This document shows, in pieces, positions 7,193 to 8,544 of a stretch of DNA of 8,544 bases (positions are counted from its first letter, which is position 1; the number at the start of each line of letters is the position of its first letter). This stretch comes from DATNIC01 sp035604635 (lineage in GTDB: Bacteria > Vulcanimicrobiota > Vulcanimicrobiia > Vulcanimicrobiales > Vulcanimicrobiaceae), in NCBI GenBank assembly GCA_035604635.1, contig DATNIC010000019.1, positions 1-8,544 on the forward strand, given 5' to 3'. Made by a program: the position numbers and the translations under genes. The notes under the pieces are model-generated. The model was not told the origin of the DNA. It saw only the letters and a list, made by a program, of their open reading frames with translations, and did no database searches.

Positions 7193-8544
7193 CGGCCGCG
7201 TCTTCCGCGCCGCCGTTCGACGGACCCGGTGCGGCGACGGCACCGCCGTCGGTCGCGTACGCAGCGCGCCGCCCTCCGCCCAGACGCTCGCGCGTGTTGA
7301 CGACGACGACGTAAAAGGCCGGGATCAGGAACAGGTTGAGGACCGTCGAGAGGATCATCCCGCCGGAAACCGCCGTGCCCAGCGAATGGCGGCTTGCGGC
7401 TCCCGCACCCGTCGCAAAGACCATCGGCATCACGGCTAGGATGAAGGCGAGCGACGTCATGACGATCGGCCGGAAGCGCGTCTGCGCCGCCTCGCGCACC
7501 GCAGCGCGCGTCTCGACCCCGGCGGCGCGCCGCTGGTTCGCGAACTCGACGATCAAGATCGCGTTCTTGCTCGCGAGCGCGATCAGCATCAAGAATCCGA
7601 CTTGCGCGTACAAGTCGCTCGGCAAGCCGCGCATGTCCAGGGCGAGGATCGCGCCCAAAATCGCAAGCGGGACCGACAGGAGGATGATCAACGGATCGGT
7701 CCAGCTCTCGTACTTCGCCGCCAGGGTCAGAAAGACGAAGACGACGCCCAGACCGAAAATGAAGATCGCCTGACCGCCGAACTGAATCTGCTCGAGCGAG
7801 ATGCCCGACCACTCATAGGCGATGCCGCCGGGGATAACGCGCTGCGCGATCGCCTGCACCGCGTTGATCGCGTCACCCGAGCCGTAACCCGGCGCCGGGA
7901 TACCGTTGATCTCGATCGAGCGATAGAGATTGTAGTGCGTGATCTGCGGCGGGACGCGGACCAAATGCGTCTGTATCAGCGACGAGAGCGGGATAACACC
8001 GCCGAGGCTGCTGCGAACGTAGATCGACTGAAAATCCGACAGCCTGTCGCGGAACGCCGGATCAGCCTGCACGTAGACGCGATACGATCTGTTCAAGTAG
8101 TCGAAGTCATTCACGTACTGAGAGCCGACCATGACGTTGAGCGTGTCGAAGAGCGCCGAAAGCGGGACGCCGAGAGCCTTTGCCTTCGCTCGATCGACGT
8201 CGATGACGAGCTGCGGGTTGTCTACGCGATACTGCGTCGAAACGCTGCGCAGCACGTTCCCGGCGTTGCCTTGACCGATGATGTCACGCGCCGTCTGGTA
8301 GAGCTGCGGTATCGGAAGATTCCCGGGGTCGGTCAGCTCGAACTGGAAGCCGGCAAAGTTGCCGATGCCGCGGATCGCGGGCGGATCGAACGCAAAGACT
8401 TGCGCGTCGGCGATGCTTGCGAGGCGAGGCTGCAGGCGCCGAATGATTCCGTCGGCGGATTGTTCGCTGCGCGTGCGCTCATCGAAGGCTCGCAGCCGGA
8501 CGACGATCAGCGCGCGGTTCGTCTCCTGTCCGGTGAAGCTGAAT
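7164..8544 (-). CDS. AcrB-like RND (HAE1 family) efflux transporter, C-terminal part (5' end outside window)
   Basis: The frame is open from the right edge to the stop at 7164-7166, giving 459 visible residues, a bit under half of a typical 1030-1050-residue pump. RND pumps are trimeric inner-membrane proton antiporters that export drugs, lipophilic compounds or metabolites through a periplasmic adaptor and an outer-membrane channel. The order of landmarks matches AcrB: DPPAIRGIGNFAGFQLEL in the porter domain, ALGVPLSALFDTLNVMVGS, YVNDFDYLNRSYRVYV (docking-domain hairpin), YEWSGISLEQIQ just before TM8, LAAKYESW, then LPSDLYAQVGFLMLIALASK with NAILIVEFA. The Lys of ASKNAILIVEFA (codon 7566-7568) matches the proton-relay lysine of TM10. 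RFRPIVMTSLAFILAVMPMV and a final helix follow. The last 35 or so residues are a Gly/Ala/Asp-rich tail with no membrane character. GTG at 8255 is internal, since homologous sequence continues upstream. The substrate cannot be inferred. It overlaps metC downstream by 29 bases. Confidence 0.96.
   Translation of the reverse strand, partial: FSFTGQETNRALIVVRLRAFDERTRSEQSADGIIRRLQPRLASIADAQVFAFDPPAIRGIGNFAGFQFELTDPGNLPIPQLYQTARDIIGQGNAGNVLRSVSTQYRVDNPQLVIDVDRAKAKALGVPLSALFDTLNVMVGSQYVNDFDYLNRSYRVYVQADPAFRDRLSDFQSIYVRSSLGGVIPLSSLIQTHLVRVPPQITHYNLYRSIEINGIPAPGYGSGDAINAVQAIAQRVIPGGIAYEWSGISLEQIQFGGQAIFIFGLGVVFVFLTLAAKYESWTDPLIILLSVPLAILGAILALDMRGLPSDLYAQVGFLMLIALASKNAILIVEFANQRRAAGVETRAAVREAAQTRFRPIVMTSLAFILAVMPMVFATGAGAASRHSLGTAVSGGMILSTVLNLFLIPAFYVVVVNTRERLGGGRRAAYATDGGAVAAPGPSNGGAEDAADAERYGSRP
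7202..7206 (-). promoter_or_regulatory. Ribosome binding site of metC
   Basis: GGAAG on the minus strand, 9 nt upstream of ATG 7192-7190 and inside the coding end of the RND transporter gene. It favours 7192 over 7243 as the metC start. Confidence 0.45.

Noticed and set aside
7193..7243. Longer metC N-terminus starting at 7243
   Set aside because: The added 17 residues are Arg/Pro-rich and family-foreign, deepen the overlap with the RND gene to 80 bases, and a good GGAAG site precedes ATG 7192.
7164..8255. RND gene starting at the internal GTG 8255
   Set aside because: The same frame remains open to the window edge and encodes AcrB-like porter-domain sequence, so this is a 5'-truncated view of a longer gene.
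1..8544. Genome-wide reassignment of UGA to an amino acid
   Set aside because: TGA terminates mfd at 4340-4342 precisely where the family ends and the next gene begins, and also ends the gene at 347, so UGA is an ordinary stop outside the special context.
1..8544. CRISPR arrays, tRNA/rRNA genes, insertion sequences, phage genes
   Set aside because: No regularly spaced repeats, cloverleaf-like segments, terminal inverted repeats or transposase/integrase reading frames were seen on either strand.

Overview
This is a high-GC bacterial window with dense packing, several gene ends that overlap by a few bases, and strong G/C preference at third codon positions. The RND efflux pump at the right edge implies a two-membrane (Gram-negative-type) cell. 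Nothing here fixes the phylum. A deep-branching soil or environmental lineage would fit, but that is a guess. UGA, UAA and UAG all serve as ordinary stops in the window, so the genetic code is not globally altered.

Layout: (1) bases 3-347, plus strand, the C-terminal end of a beta-rich, probably exported protein of unknown function. (2) bases 322-759, minus strand, a small gene of the DUF442 / TIGR01244 type (beta-lactamase-hydrolase-like phosphatase or sulfurtransferase fold). Its reading frame is interrupted by a single TGA exactly where the family has its catalytic cysteine, and homology-like sequence continues past the TGA. A hairpin with a GGUC tetraloop and a 5'-side bulge lies 20 nt downstream, as expected for a bacterial SECIS element. 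The best reading is an unrecognised selenoprotein that conventional annotation would truncate at residue 88 or miss. This is the most interesting object in the window. (3) bases 833-4342, plus strand, mfd, the transcription-repair coupling factor, divergent from the putative selenoprotein gene. (4) bases 4339-6039, plus strand, a 566-residue multi-pass membrane protein resembling GT-C / YfhO-like proteins, translationally coupled to mfd by a GTGA overlap. (5) bases 6014-7192, minus strand, metC-type cystathionine beta-lyase, convergent with (4). (6) bases 7164-8544, minus strand, the C-terminal part of an AcrB-like RND transporter whose 3' end overlaps the start of metC, so the two are probably co-transcribed.

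Functionally the window looks like housekeeping genes (repair, methionine/cysteine metabolism, efflux, envelope) rather than a mobile island. I saw no insertion sequence, CRISPR array, tRNA, rRNA or phage gene. No selenocysteine machinery (selA, selB, selC, selD) lies in the window, so the selenoprotein call rests on the active-site position of the TGA, the continuity of the frame on both sides, and the hairpin. A disrupting mutation or a base error at one position remains the main alternative.
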